Position numbers and translations under genes: made by a program
In this document: in pieces, positions 46,922 through 56,532 of the stretch
Position numbering within the stretch: the first letter of the stretch is position 1
Layout: every line of letters starts with the position of its first letter
The notes under the pieces: model-generated
The model's input: the letters and a program-made list of their open reading frames with translations, nothing else
What the model was told of the DNA's origin: nothing
Database searches by the model: none
From: Burkholderiales bacterium
GTDB taxonomy: Bacteria > Pseudomonadota > Gammaproteobacteria > Burkholderiales > SG8-41
Direction: 5' to 3'
DNA length: 64,000 nucleotides
NCBI GenBank assembly: GCA_022841375.1
Contig: JALHRQ010000013.1
Coordinates: 31,410-95,409 of the forward strand

Positions 46922-47022
46922 TGTCTTTTCTGGTGTTGATTGAGCCGTGCCGAAGCATAGGGGATGCCGTCGGCACTGACAAGGTCGAAAAGATATATGT
47001 CCGGGGCGTCGCTTTGCGGGCA

Positions 47023-48030
47023 TCAGGCGCCCTGGTTCTGGGTTCTGCCCAAGGTGTTTTTGCCGTAATGGTCATAAACGGGCGCAAGGAAGTGGTCGTT
47101 CAGTTCGTCATTAAGGCTGTGGAGCTTTTCCAGAAACTCCATCAGGTATTCATGCAATCCGGTCTCCATGACCTGTTCCACCCGGCCAAAGTGCAATTGC
47201 GCATGCAATTCGCCGGCGAGTCGTTCGGGTTCCATCGAGTCGCGCCGGCACAGACCGCGCAGGATTTCGTAGATCTCGTTCATGCAGGCGTGCAGGGAAC
47301 GCGGCAAGTCCTCGCGCAGGATCAGCAGTTCGGCGACGCGTGTGGGCGTGATCACATCGCGATAAATACGCCTGTAGGAACTCAGGGCGCTGACCGAGCG
47401 CAACATCGCGCTCCACTGGTAGTAGTCCACCGCGCCGCCGACTTCCGCCGGGCTGGGCAGCAGCGTATGGTATTTGACGTCGAGCAGGCGCACAGTGTTG
47501 TCGGCGCGCTCCATGAACGTGCCGAGACGGATGAACTGGTAGGCTTCGTCGCGCAACATGGTGCCGAAAGTCACGCCGCGGAACTGGTGTGACTGGGTCT
47601 TGATCCATTCGAAAAATTCGTTGATGCCACCCTGGTTCAACGCCACTTCGCTGCGACCGCGCAGTTCCAGCCACATGGCATTCAGGTCTTCGTACATTTC
47701 GGCCGTCATCACACCGCGCATGCTGCGGCCGTTTTCGCGGGCGGCATGCATCAGCGAATAAATGCTCGATGGATTGGTGCTGTCCAGCACCATGAAGCGC
47801 AGCACTTTGTCCGAGGTCAGGGGTCCCGGGTTGCTGTCGTAATAGTCGCTGGCGAGGCCGTTGATGACCAGCGGCAGTGCCCACGGCTCGGCCCAGGCCT
47901 GCTCGCTGTCAGTAATGCGGTAGGGCAGCAGCGACATACGGTAAGTAACGTCGAGCAGACGCGCGGTGTTTTCTGCGCGTTCGATCTGCCGCGACATCCA
48001 GTACAGGTTGTTGGCTTGTCTGCTCAGCAT
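47023..48030 (-). CDS. alpha-E domain-containing protein (DUF403)
   Basis: A 335-residue, mostly helical protein. The start MLSRQANNLYWMSRQIERAE, then NTARLLDV (residues 1-28), and the MERADNTVRLLDVKY repeat are signatures of the alpha-E family, which accompanies circularly permuted ATP-grasp proteins. Its ATG shares a base with the stop of the ATP-grasp gene (48030). The molecular role is not known; it may hold a substrate or carrier for the ATP-grasp ligase. Confidence 0.93.
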   Translation of the reverse strand: MLSRQANNLYWMSRQIERAENTARLLDVTYRMSLLPYRITDSEQAWAEPWALPLVINGLASDYYDSNPGPLTSDKVLRFMVLDSTNPSSIYSLMHAARENGRSMRGVMTAEMYEDLNAMWLELRGRSEVALNQGGINEFFEWIKTQSHQFRGVTFGTMLRDEAYQFIRLGTFMERADNTVRLLDVKYHTLLPSPAEVGGAVDYYQWSAMLRSVSALSSYRRIYRDVITPTRVAELLILREDLPRSLHACMNEIYEILRGLCRRDSMEPERLAGELHAQLHFGRVEQVMETGLHEYLMEFLEKLHSLNDELNDHFLAPVYDHYGKNTLGRTQNQGA

Positions 48031-49451
48031 CAGTTGTCCTCCAGCACCCAGGTGTCTTTGGTGCCGCCGCCTTGCGAGGAGTTGACCACCAGTGACCCTT
48101 CGCGCAGCGCAACACGCGTCAGGCCACCTGGCACCAGGGTGACGGTTTTACCGGAAAGCACGTAGGGGCGCAGATCGACGTGACGCGGCAGGATGTCCGA
48201 ATCGCAGAAGGTCGGGCAGGTCGACAGCGCCAGTGTCGGCTGAGCGATATAGTTGGCGGGATTCTGCTCGATTCTTTTGCGGAATTCGGCGATCTGTTCC
48301 TTCGTTGAAGTCGGGCCGACCAGCATGCCGTAACCGCCGGACCCCTGGACTTCCTTGACCACCAGTTCCGGCAGGTGCGCCAGCGTGTAGGCGAGATCAT
48401 CGGGTTTGGACAGCATATAGGTGGGCACGTTGGAAATGATCGGCTTCTCGCCCAAGTAGAACTCGATCATCTGCGGCACGTACAGATAGGTGGATTTGTC
48501 GTCGGCGACGCCGGTACCGATCGCATTTGCGAGCGTGACGTTGCCGGCGCGGTAGGCCGCGAAAATGCCAGGAACGCCCAGCGTGGAATCCGGGCGAAAC
48601 GCCAGTGGATCAAGATAGTCATCGTCAATGCGGCGATAGATGACGTCAACACGCTGCGGACCCTCGGTAGTGCGCATATAGACGATATCGTTGGCGACGA
48701 ACAGATCCTCGCCTTCGACCAGCTCAACGCCCATCTGCTGGGCGAGAAACGCGTGCTCGAAATAGGCGCTGTTGTATGAGCCGGGGGTCATCACCACCAC
48801 CGTCGGATGGCTGGCGTGATCAGGCGCAACTGCGCGCAGGTTTTCCAGCAGCACGTCGGTGTAATGGTCAATCGGCGCCACCGGCATGCGTCCGAACAGG
48901 TCCGGGAACAGCCGCATCATCATCTTGCGGTTTTCGAGCATGTAGGACACGCCGGAAGGGGTGCGCAGATTGTCTTCAAGCACGAAGAATTGGCCGTCGT
49001 CAGTCTTGACGATGTCAACGCCAGCGATGTGCACATAGACATCGCCCGGCACTTTCATGCCCTGCATTTCGGGCCGGTATGCGGGGTTACCGGTGACTTG
49101 GGCCGCGGGGATGAGGCCGGCCTTGATGATTTCCTGGCCGTGGTACACGTCTTTCAGGAAGGCATTCAACGCCCGCACGCGCTGGCAGGCGCCGTCGTTG
49201 ATTATTTTCCATGCGGCCGGACGGATAATCCGCGGAATGATGTCGAACGGAATCGAGCGCTCAGTACCCGATTCGTCTCCGTATACCGCGAATGTGATGC
49301 CTTGACGGGTATATAGCGCGTTGGCCTCGCGCTGCTTTTGCGGCAAAAAATCCTCGGGTTTTTCGGCCAGCCATTCGGCGTGGGCGCGATAATGAGGCCG
49401 TATCGAGCCATCAGCCGCGCGCATCTCGTCGTAGGGTCGCGTCGAGTTCAT
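48030..49451 (-). CDS. circularly permuted type 2 ATP-grasp protein
   Basis: A 473-residue circularly permuted ATP-grasp ligase. Typical segments: LPQKQREANALYTRQGITFA (near residue 36), DVYVHIAGVDIVKTDDGQF with FVLEDNLRTPSGVSYMLENR, MTPGSYNSAYFEHAFLA, and the ATP-binding VVKEVQGSGGYGMLVGP. It would join a carboxylate to an amine or thiol with ATP, in a peptide-like product. First gene of the operon; GGAAAG precedes ATG 49451. A sigma-54 promoter and an NtrC-type box lie upstream (see those entries). Confidence 0.93.
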   Translation of the reverse strand: MNSTRPYDEMRAADGSIRPHYRAHAEWLAEKPEDFLPQKQREANALYTRQGITFAVYGDESGTERSIPFDIIPRIIRPAAWKIINDGACQRVRALNAFLKDVYHGQEIIKAGLIPAAQVTGNPAYRPEMQGMKVPGDVYVHIAGVDIVKTDDGQFFVLEDNLRTPSGVSYMLENRKMMMRLFPDLFGRMPVAPIDHYTDVLLENLRAVAPDHASHPTVVVMTPGSYNSAYFEHAFLAQQMGVELVEGEDLFVANDIVYMRTTEGPQRVDVIYRRIDDDYLDPLAFRPDSTLGVPGIFAAYRAGNVTLANAIGTGVADDKSTYLYVPQMIEFYLGEKPIISNVPTYMLSKPDDLAYTLAHLPELVVKEVQGSGGYGMLVGPTSTKEQIAEFRKRIEQNPANYIAQPTLALSTCPTFCDSDILPRHVDLRPYVLSGKTVTLVPGGLTRVALREGSLVVNSSQGGGTKDTWVLEDN

Positions 49452-49508
49452 CTACTTTCCGTCTGGCTTAAGCCCGTTTGTGTTTGTTGGTGCACGTTGC
49501 ATTCCAAT

Positions 49509-49524
49509 AGCAACGGCTGTGCCA
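49509..49524 (-). promoter_or_regulatory. sigma-54 (-24/-12) promoter of the Anbu operon
   Basis: The minus strand reads TGGCACAGCCGTTGCT, an exact match to TGGCAC-N5-TTGCW. It predicts a start near 49498, 47 nt before the ATP-grasp ATG. An upstream activator site lies about 120 bp behind it. Confidence 0.88.
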
Positions 49525-49611
49525 GTTAAGCGCTGCAGATGCTCGATTGGATTTGCACAGGGTATCAGGGCTGATTCAATTTGATTTTGATGATTATTTA
49601 ATAAGGTTTGT

Positions 49612-49628
49612 TGCACCATTATGGTGCA
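49612..49628. promoter_or_regulatory. NtrC-type enhancer palindrome
   Basis: TGCACCATTATGGTGCA is a perfect 17-bp inverted repeat matching the NtrC consensus TGCACCA-N3-TGGTGCA. It is centred about 120 bp upstream of the predicted sigma-54 start of the Anbu operon and about 95 bp upstream of relA, so it could serve either gene set. A further half-site, GGTGCA, lies at 49489-49494. Confidence 0.85.
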
Positions 49629-49716
49629 TTAAAGCCCGGCGTGGCTAATACGCACTGGGATGAGGCGGCAAGACCGGCACTTGCAACGTGGGCGAAGAAA
49701 CAGCAACACTGGAGAA

Positions 49717-51873
49717 ATGAGTAAAACAAAGCTGCAACTGGTCTCGGAAACAGGGTTGGCTGACTGGCCAGCGCCTGCGCTTCTACATCTAGAGCCGTCA
49801 GCCCAAAAACAGCTGCTGGAAGTTGCCGGATATGTGCGGCAGGGCACCCCCGAGTTATGGCCGGGTGCCAGAGAAACCGCAGGAATTCTGCTGGAACTCG
49901 CGTTGGACCACGAATGTGTAGCGGCGGCATTGCTGGTGCCGCTCCTGCGGGCGCAGCCGGATACGGCACGCCAGCTCAGGGAACGTTTTGGCGCGCGCAT
50001 CTGTGATCTTGCCGAGGGTGTTTTGCGGATGGTGGAGATCGGTGCGCTTTCCGGCAAATCCGTATCGCCTTCCCGTCCTGAAACACAGGCTGCGCAACTG
50101 GAGTCGCTGCGCAAGATGCTGCTGGCGATGGTGCAGGATGTGCGTGTCGTGTTGATCAAACTAGCTGATCATCTGCGCGAACTGCGTGCCATCGTCAAGT
50201 TGGAGCGCAACCCGCGACAGAACGAACTGGCTGAACTGACGCGCGACATCTTTGCGCCCCTCGCCAATCGCCTCGGGGTCTGGCAGATTAAATGGGAACT
50301 TGAGGATCTTGCATTGCGTTTGCTCGAGCCCGAGAGCTACAAGCGTATTGCAAGATTGCTGGATGAGAAGCGGCAGAATCGCGAGCATTACATCCAGAAT
50401 GTGGTGGCGCAGTTGAAAGGGGAGTTGACCCGAGCCGGGATTGCCGTCGAGGTCAGCGGCCGGCCCAAGCACATTGCCAGCATCCATCGCAAAATGCATA
50501 ACAAAGCCCTTGATTTTGAAGGACTTTACGATGTCCGGGCGGTACGCGTTTTGGTGCAAGACGTCAAGGACTGCTACACAGTGCTCGGCATCGTGCATAG
50601 CATTTGGTCGCCTCTACCCAAGGAATTCGACGACTACATCGCCAAACCCAAGGCTAACAATTACCGTTCTCTGCATACCGCGGTAATCGGGCCTGAAGGC
50701 AAGTCGGTTGAAGTGCAGATCCGCACCCACGAAATGCACGAGCATTCAGAACTCGGTGTCGCAGCGCATTGGCAATACAAGGAGGGTAGCCGTAGCGATC
50801 GCGGCTATCAGGAAAAAATAGCCTGGCTGCGGCAGGTTCTGGATTGGAAGGATGAAGTCAGTGATGCCACTGAACTCGCCGAACAGTTCCGCACCGGCTT
50901 GTTTGAAGACACGGTCTACGTGATGACACCACAAGGTCGGGTTGTTGATTTGCCCAAAGACTCCACCCCGGTGGATTTTGCGTATCACGTGCATACCGAA
51001 TTGGGGCATCGTTGCCGTGGCGCCCGGGTGGACGGCGTCATGGTTCCGCTCAATACGCCGCTCGCCAATGGCCAGCAGGTCGAAATCATTTCGGTCAAGC
51101 AGGGCGGGCCGAGCCGCGACTGGCTGAATCCGCAACTCGGATTTCTTAAAAGTCCGGGCGCCCGGGGCAAGGTGCGGCAATGGTTCAACCGGCTCAATCT
51201 GGAAGTGGATATTGCCCAGGGCCGGACCGTGCTCGAGAAGGAACTGCAGCGTCGCGGCCTGAGCAGGACCAACCTTGATCAACTGGCGGCCGACATGGGT
51301 TATGAACGCCTAGGCGATCTGCTGGCGGGATTAGGCAGAGGCGAGATCGGCCCGAAGGCTTTGCGCGACGCGCTGACCCCGGAAGCTACTGTCGTTGCCG
51401 ACGAGGAAGATAAGATCATTACGCGACGGTCGACACGCGTCGGCGGCGGCGTGCTGGTGGTGGGCGTCGACAAATTGCTGACGTCGCCGGCCAAGTGCTG
51501 TCGTCCCGCACCACCCGAACCGATCGTCGGATTCGTCACGCGCGGTCGCGGCGTCAGCGTGCATCGCGCTGATTGTTCGAATCTCGCGCGGCTTGATCCG
51601 GTCAGGCGCATTGCCGCGGAATGGGGCGAACCCGGCGCGGCGACGTTCCCGGTGGAGATCATCGTCGATGCCGTGGACCGCACCGGATTGCTGCGCGATA
51701 TCTCGGAAGTATTGTCGCGGGAACGCATCAACGTCACTGCGACACGGACGAATACGACGGATCTGAGTGCACGGATGCGGTTTACCGTGGAAATCACCAA
51801 TCTTGATCAGTTGCGGCGCGTTCTGTCGATGGTCCGCGAGGTCAAAGGCGTGGTCAATGCGGTGCGGCGCTGA
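49717..51873 (+). CDS. relA: (p)ppGpp synthetase RelA
   Basis: A 718-residue Rel/SpoT homologue. The HD hydrolase region is degenerate: the residues expected to be His-Asp read VP (ECVAAALLVPLLRAQPD), so it is a RelA-type synthetase without hydrolase activity. The synthetase domain contains RPKHIASIHRKM and YDVRAVRVLV, followed by a TGS domain (VMTPQGRVVDLPKDSTPVDF) and a C-terminal zinc-finger/ACT region. ATG 49717 (MSKTKLQLV) is preceded by GGAG; an in-frame ATG at 49660 is possible. It responds to uncharged tRNA on ribosomes. The NtrC-type box 89 bp upstream suggests nitrogen control. Confidence 0.95.
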   Translation: MSKTKLQLVSETGLADWPAPALLHLEPSAQKQLLEVAGYVRQGTPELWPGARETAGILLELALDHECVAAALLVPLLRAQPDTARQLRERFGARICDLAEGVLRMVEIGALSGKSVSPSRPETQAAQLESLRKMLLAMVQDVRVVLIKLADHLRELRAIVKLERNPRQNELAELTRDIFAPLANRLGVWQIKWELEDLALRLLEPESYKRIARLLDEKRQNREHYIQNVVAQLKGELTRAGIAVEVSGRPKHIASIHRKMHNKALDFEGLYDVRAVRVLVQDVKDCYTVLGIVHSIWSPLPKEFDDYIAKPKANNYRSLHTAVIGPEGKSVEVQIRTHEMHEHSELGVAAHWQYKEGSRSDRGYQEKIAWLRQVLDWKDEVSDATELAEQFRTGLFEDTVYVMTPQGRVVDLPKDSTPVDFAYHVHTELGHRCRGARVDGVMVPLNTPLANGQQVEIISVKQGGPSRDWLNPQLGFLKSPGARGKVRQWFNRLNLEVDIAQGRTVLEKELQRRGLSRTNLDQLAADMGYERLGDLLAGLGRGEIGPKALRDALTPEATVVADEEDKIITRRSTRVGGGVLVVGVDKLLTSPAKCCRPAPPEPIVGFVTRGRGVSVHRADCSNLARLDPVRRIAAEWGEPGAATFPVEIIVDAVDRTGLLRDISEVLSRERINVTATRTNTTDLSARMRFTVEITNLDQLRRVLSMVREVKGVVNAVRR

Positions 51874-51957
51874 GCTGAGCGTAGACGCCCGCACTGGCCT
51901 GCCATGAAGTCGGCGATTTGAACCAGTGATGCCATTCCGTTAGAATACTGCCCTTGC

Positions 51958-52034
51958 AGGCGCGTAGCTCAGCTGGTTAGAGCACCACCTTGACATGGTG
52001 GGGGTCGTTGGTTCGAGTCCAATCGCGCCTACCA
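51958..52034 (+). tRNA. tRNA-Val (GAC)
   Basis: A 77-nt cloverleaf with acceptor AGGCGCG/CGCGCCT, a D-arm beginning TAGCTCAG, anticodon stem-loop CCACC-TTGACAT-GGTGG (anticodon GAC), T-arm GTTGG-TTCGAGT-CCAAT and encoded CCA end. Confidence 0.96.
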
Positions 52035-52078
52035 AATTTTGCGCAACATTATCCGAAGAATGACAGGAAGTGAGCGTT

Positions 52079-52120
52079 ATGACACCGCGAACTTGCAGGT
52101 TTATTGAATTCAGGCGATAG
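52079..52120 (+). CDS. possible thrS leader peptide (13 codons)
   Basis: ATG 52079 with AGGAAG seven nt upstream opens a 13-residue ORF containing two Thr codons (ACA, ACT) and ending in TAG. A terminator-like hairpin follows 25 nt later and thrS after that, which is the layout of translational attenuation. Two Thr codons are few for such a leader, so this is tentative. Confidence 0.25.
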   Translation: MTPRTCRFIEFRR

Positions 52121-52145
52121 CTGCGTATTTTCCTGGTAGCGGAAA

Positions 52146-52170
52146 AAGTGCGGCTTGCCGCACTTTTTTT
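52146..52170 (+). terminator. intrinsic terminator/attenuator before thrS
   Basis: AAGTGCGG-CTTG-CCGCACTT followed by TTTTT. It either ends the tRNA-Val transcript or attenuates thrS, whose start is 25 nt downstream. No obvious promoter lies between hairpin and thrS, which favours read-through control. Confidence 0.8.
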
Positions 52171-52194
52171 ATTTGTGCTTATGGAAAGATGATC

Positions 52195-54111
52195 ATGGTC
52201 AATATCAAATTACCCGACAGTTCGGTTCGCAGTTTTGAAAATCCGGTTACGGTTGGCGAGGTCGCCGCTTCAATCGGCGCCGGACTGGCCAAGGCGGCTC
52301 TGGCCGGGCGTGTGGATGGAAAACTGGTGGATCTGTCGCATCGCATTGCACAGGACGCTGAACTCTCCATCATTACCGATCGCAACTCGGAAGGCCTGGA
52401 GATTCTGCGCCATTCGACGTCGCATCTGCTGGCGCATGCAGTCAAGGAGTTGTTTCCCGACGCGCAAGTCACCATCGGCCCGGTGATCGAGGACGGCTAC
52501 TACTACGATTTTTCCTATAAACGGCCGTTTACGCCGGAAGATCTGGCGGCCATCGAAAAACGCATGGCGGAAATCGTCAAGCGCGATGTGAAGGTCGAGC
52601 GGCAGGAAATGTCCCGTGACGAAGCTGTGCAGTTTTTTGCCGGTATGGGTGAAAAATACAAAGCCGAGATCATTGCCTCGATTCCGTCAAACGAGCCGAT
52701 TTCGCTCTACAAGCAGGATAATTTCATTGACTTGTGCCGCGGGCCGCATGTGCCTTCAACCGGCAAGCTCAAGGTATTCAAGCTGATGAAAGTGGCGGGC
52801 GCGTATTGGCGCGGCAATTCCAGGAATGAAATGCTGCAGCGGATTTATGGTACGGCGTGGTCAAAAAAGGAAGAGCAGGATCAATACCTGCACCGACTTG
52901 AGGAGGCGGAAAAGCGCGACCATCGCAAACTCGGTCGTCAGCTCGATTTGTTTCACATGCAGGACGAAGCGCCCGGCATGGTGTTCTGGCATGCCAACGG
53001 CTGGGTGATCTGGCAGGTCATCGAGCAATACATGCGCGGCCTGCTGACAGAAGCGAACTACAGTGAAGTGAAAACACCGCAGGTCATGGACCGCGTGTTG
53101 TGGGAACGTTCCGGTCACTGGGAAAACTATCGCGAATACATGTTCACGACGGAGTCGGAGAAGCGTGACTACGCAGTCAAGCCGATGAACTGCCCCGGCC
53201 ATGTGCAGATATTCAATCAGGGCGTCAAAAGTTACCGTGACCTGCCGTTACGGATTGCCGAATTCGGCTCCTGCCACCGCAACGAACCATCGGGCGCGCT
53301 GCACGGACTGATGCGCGTTCGCGGCTTCGTGCAGGATGACGCGCATATTTTCTGTACTGAAGAACAGATTCAGGGCGAAGCCGGCGCGTTTATTGATCTG
53401 CTGCGCAAGGTGTACGCGGATTTTGGTTTCGAACAGATTCTGATCAAGCTGTCGACGCGCCCTGAAAAACGCATTGGCGATGACGCAGTCTGGGATCGGG
53501 CTGAGGCGGCCCTGAAAGACACACTGGACACCAAGGGCATGGAATGGGAGCTGAATCCGGGCGAAGGTGCGTTTTATGGCCCCAAAATCGAGTTTTCGCT
53601 TAAAGATTCACTGGGCAGGGTCTGGCAATGCGGCACTTTGCAGCTGGATTTCGCCTTGCCGGCCCGTCTGGGGGCGGAATATGTGGCCGAAGACAATACC
53701 CGGCGCATCCCGGTCATGCTTCACAGGGCGATTCTGGGGTCTTTGGAGCGTTTTATCGGTATTTTGATCGAACATTACGCTGGGGCCATGCCGGCCTGGC
53801 TGGCGCCGGTTCAGGCGGTCGTCATGAATATCTCGGAGGCGCAGTCCGGGCCTGTGGCAGAAGTGGCTGAAACCCTGAAAAAGGCTGGTTTCCGGGTTGT
53901 TGCCGACTTGAGAAATGAGAAAATTTCCTATAAAATTCGGGAACATAGTCTTCAAAAGCTGCCTTTCCAGCTCGTCATCGGCGACAAAGAAGTGGCGGCG
54001 CAACAAGTGGCTGTGCGTTCCCGCAAAGGTGAAGATCTGGGGCAAATGCCTCTGGATGCCTTTTTGTCGCTGTTAAGCAGCGAGATTGCTAAAAAGGGAC
54101 GCGTGGTTTGA
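52195..54111 (+). CDS. thrS: threonyl-tRNA synthetase
   Basis: A 638-residue class II synthetase. TGS domain (residues 1-62), editing domain with [11 protein letters not shown] (HxxxH) and later Cys/His ([11 protein letters not shown]), catalytic core with [26 protein letters not shown], and the C-terminal anticodon-binding domain from about 530. ATG 52195 (MVNIKLPDS) is preceded by GGAAAG; ATG 52189 is too close to it. It charges tRNA-Thr. It heads the thrS-infC-rpmI-rplT translation cluster. Confidence 0.98.
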   Translation: MVNIKLPDSSVRSFENPVTVGEVAASIGAGLAKAALAGRVDGKLVDLSHRIAQDAELSIITDRNSEGLEILRHSTSHLLAHAVKELFPDAQVTIGPVIEDGYYYDFSYKRPFTPEDLAAIEKRMAEIVKRDVKVERQEMSRDEAVQFFAGMGEKYKAEIIASIPSNEPISLYKQDNFIDLCRGPHVPSTGKLKVFKLMKVAGAYWRGNSRNEMLQRIYGTAWSKKEEQDQYLHRLEEAEKRDHRKLGRQLDLFHMQDEAPGMVFWHANGWVIWQVIEQYMRGLLTEANYSEVKTPQVMDRVLWERSGHWENYREYMFTTESEKRDYAVKPMNCPGHVQIFNQGVKSYRDLPLRIAEFGSCHRNEPSGALHGLMRVRGFVQDDAHIFCTEEQIQGEAGAFIDLLRKVYADFGFEQILIKLSTRPEKRIGDDAVWDRAEAALKDTLDTKGMEWELNPGEGAFYGPKIEFSLKDSLGRVWQCGTLQLDFALPARLGAEYVAEDNTRRIPVMLHRAILGSLERFIGILIEHYAGAMPAWLAPVQAVVMNISEAQSGPVAEVAETLKKAGFRVVADLRNEKISYKIREHSLQKLPFQLVIGDKEVAAQQVAVRSRKGEDLGQMPLDAFLSLLSSEIAKKGRVV

Positions 54112-54138
54112 TATGAACGGTTTAAAGGAGTCTGTCGC

Positions 54139-54828
54139 ATAGCTCAGGAAAAAGAAGCCCGGATCAATGGTGAGATCACCGCTCCGGAAGTGCGGGTCAT
54201 CGGTGCCGACGGATCCCAGGTCGGTGTGATCAGCATCGCTGCGGCGAACAAGCTGGCAGAAGAAGCGGAACTTGATCTTGTGGAGATTGCGCCCACGGCA
54301 AACCCGCCTGTATGTCGCGTCATGGACTACGGCAAGTTCAAATACCGTGAAAGCAAGAAGCAGCACGAGGCGCGTCTCAAGCAGAAGCAGATTGTCGTCA
54401 AGGAAGTGAAATTTCGTCCGAGTACGGACGAGGGCGACTACAAGATCAAGCTGCGCAATCTGACCCGGTTTCTTGAAGAGGGCGACAAGACCAAGATCAC
54501 GCTGCGTTTCCGGGGCCGCGAGATGGCTCATCAGGAATTCGGCATGCGGTTGCTGGAACGGGTGAAGGGTGACCTGGAGGCAATCGGCGTTGTAGAGCAG
54601 TGGCCCAAGATGGAAGGTCGCCAGCTGGTAATGGTGCTGGGGCCGAAGAAGAAGGCGATTCCGGTTAAAGGAACGCCTGCAAAAGTTTCGTCGCCAGCGG
54701 GTGATAAACCTGCTGCGGCAAAGCCGGCGGTTTCGCCGGACGCAGTAAAACCGGCGGCAACGCCGGAACAGGTGGTTGCAGCGGACAGCGCGACAGCGCA
54801 GAACGCGGCAGCCGAACAGAAGAAGTAG
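54139..54828 (+). CDS. infC: translation initiation factor IF-3 (non-AUG start)
   Basis: A 229-residue IF-3. The first in-frame ATG is internal; the family N-terminus ([20 protein letters not shown]) begins directly after ATA 54139, which has AAGGAG at 54125-54130, so AUA is the start codon. An unusual start is normal for infC, where IF-3 limits its own translation by rejecting it. N-domain to about 80, linker ([15 protein letters not shown]), C-domain to about 175. The last 55 residues are an Ala/Pro/Lys-rich tail not found in E. coli IF-3. Confidence 0.95.
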   Translation: MAQEKEARINGEITAPEVRVIGADGSQVGVISIAAANKLAEEAELDLVEIAPTANPPVCRVMDYGKFKYRESKKQHEARLKQKQIVVKEVKFRPSTDEGDYKIKLRNLTRFLEEGDKTKITLRFRGREMAHQEFGMRLLERVKGDLEAIGVVEQWPKMEGRQLVMVLGPKKKAIPVKGTPAKVSSPAGDKPAAAKPAVSPDAVKPAATPEQVVAADSATAQNAAAEQKK

Positions 54829-54891
54829 TGATCGGGCTTTAAGCTCCGCCATTCGCGGACGCCCGACGCTAGGCTAAAACAGGAGTTACCC

Positions 54892-55086
54892 ATGCCGAAG
54901 ATGAAGAGCAAGAGCGGCGCGGCCAAGCGTTTCAAAAAGCTGGGCAGCGGCGCGTTCAAGCGCAGCAGTTCTCACCTGCGCCACATCCTCACCAAGAAGA
55001 GTACCAAGCGCAAGCGTCACCTGCGTGGCACGACCATGGTGCATGATTCCGACCAGCGCGCAGTCCGCGCGATGCTGCCGTACTGA
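54892..55086 (+). CDS. rpmI: 50S ribosomal protein L35
   Basis: A 64-residue basic protein of full length, starting [20 protein letters not shown] and containing [17 protein letters not shown] precedes the ATG. It lies between infC (63-bp gap) and rplT (14-bp gap). Confidence 0.97.
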   Translation: MPKMKSKSGAAKRFKKLGSGAFKRSSSHLRHILTKKSTKRKRHLRGTTMVHDSDQRAVRAMLPY

Positions 55087-55100
55087 GAGGGGGATAAACC

Positions 55101-56520
<1,420 letters not shown>

Positions 56521-56532
56521 GGCGCCTGGACG

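Noticed and set aside
49628..49717. Sigma-54 promoter for relA
   Set aside because: CGGCAC and TTGCA elements occur near 49675 but with wrong spacing, so they do not make a -24/-12 pair.
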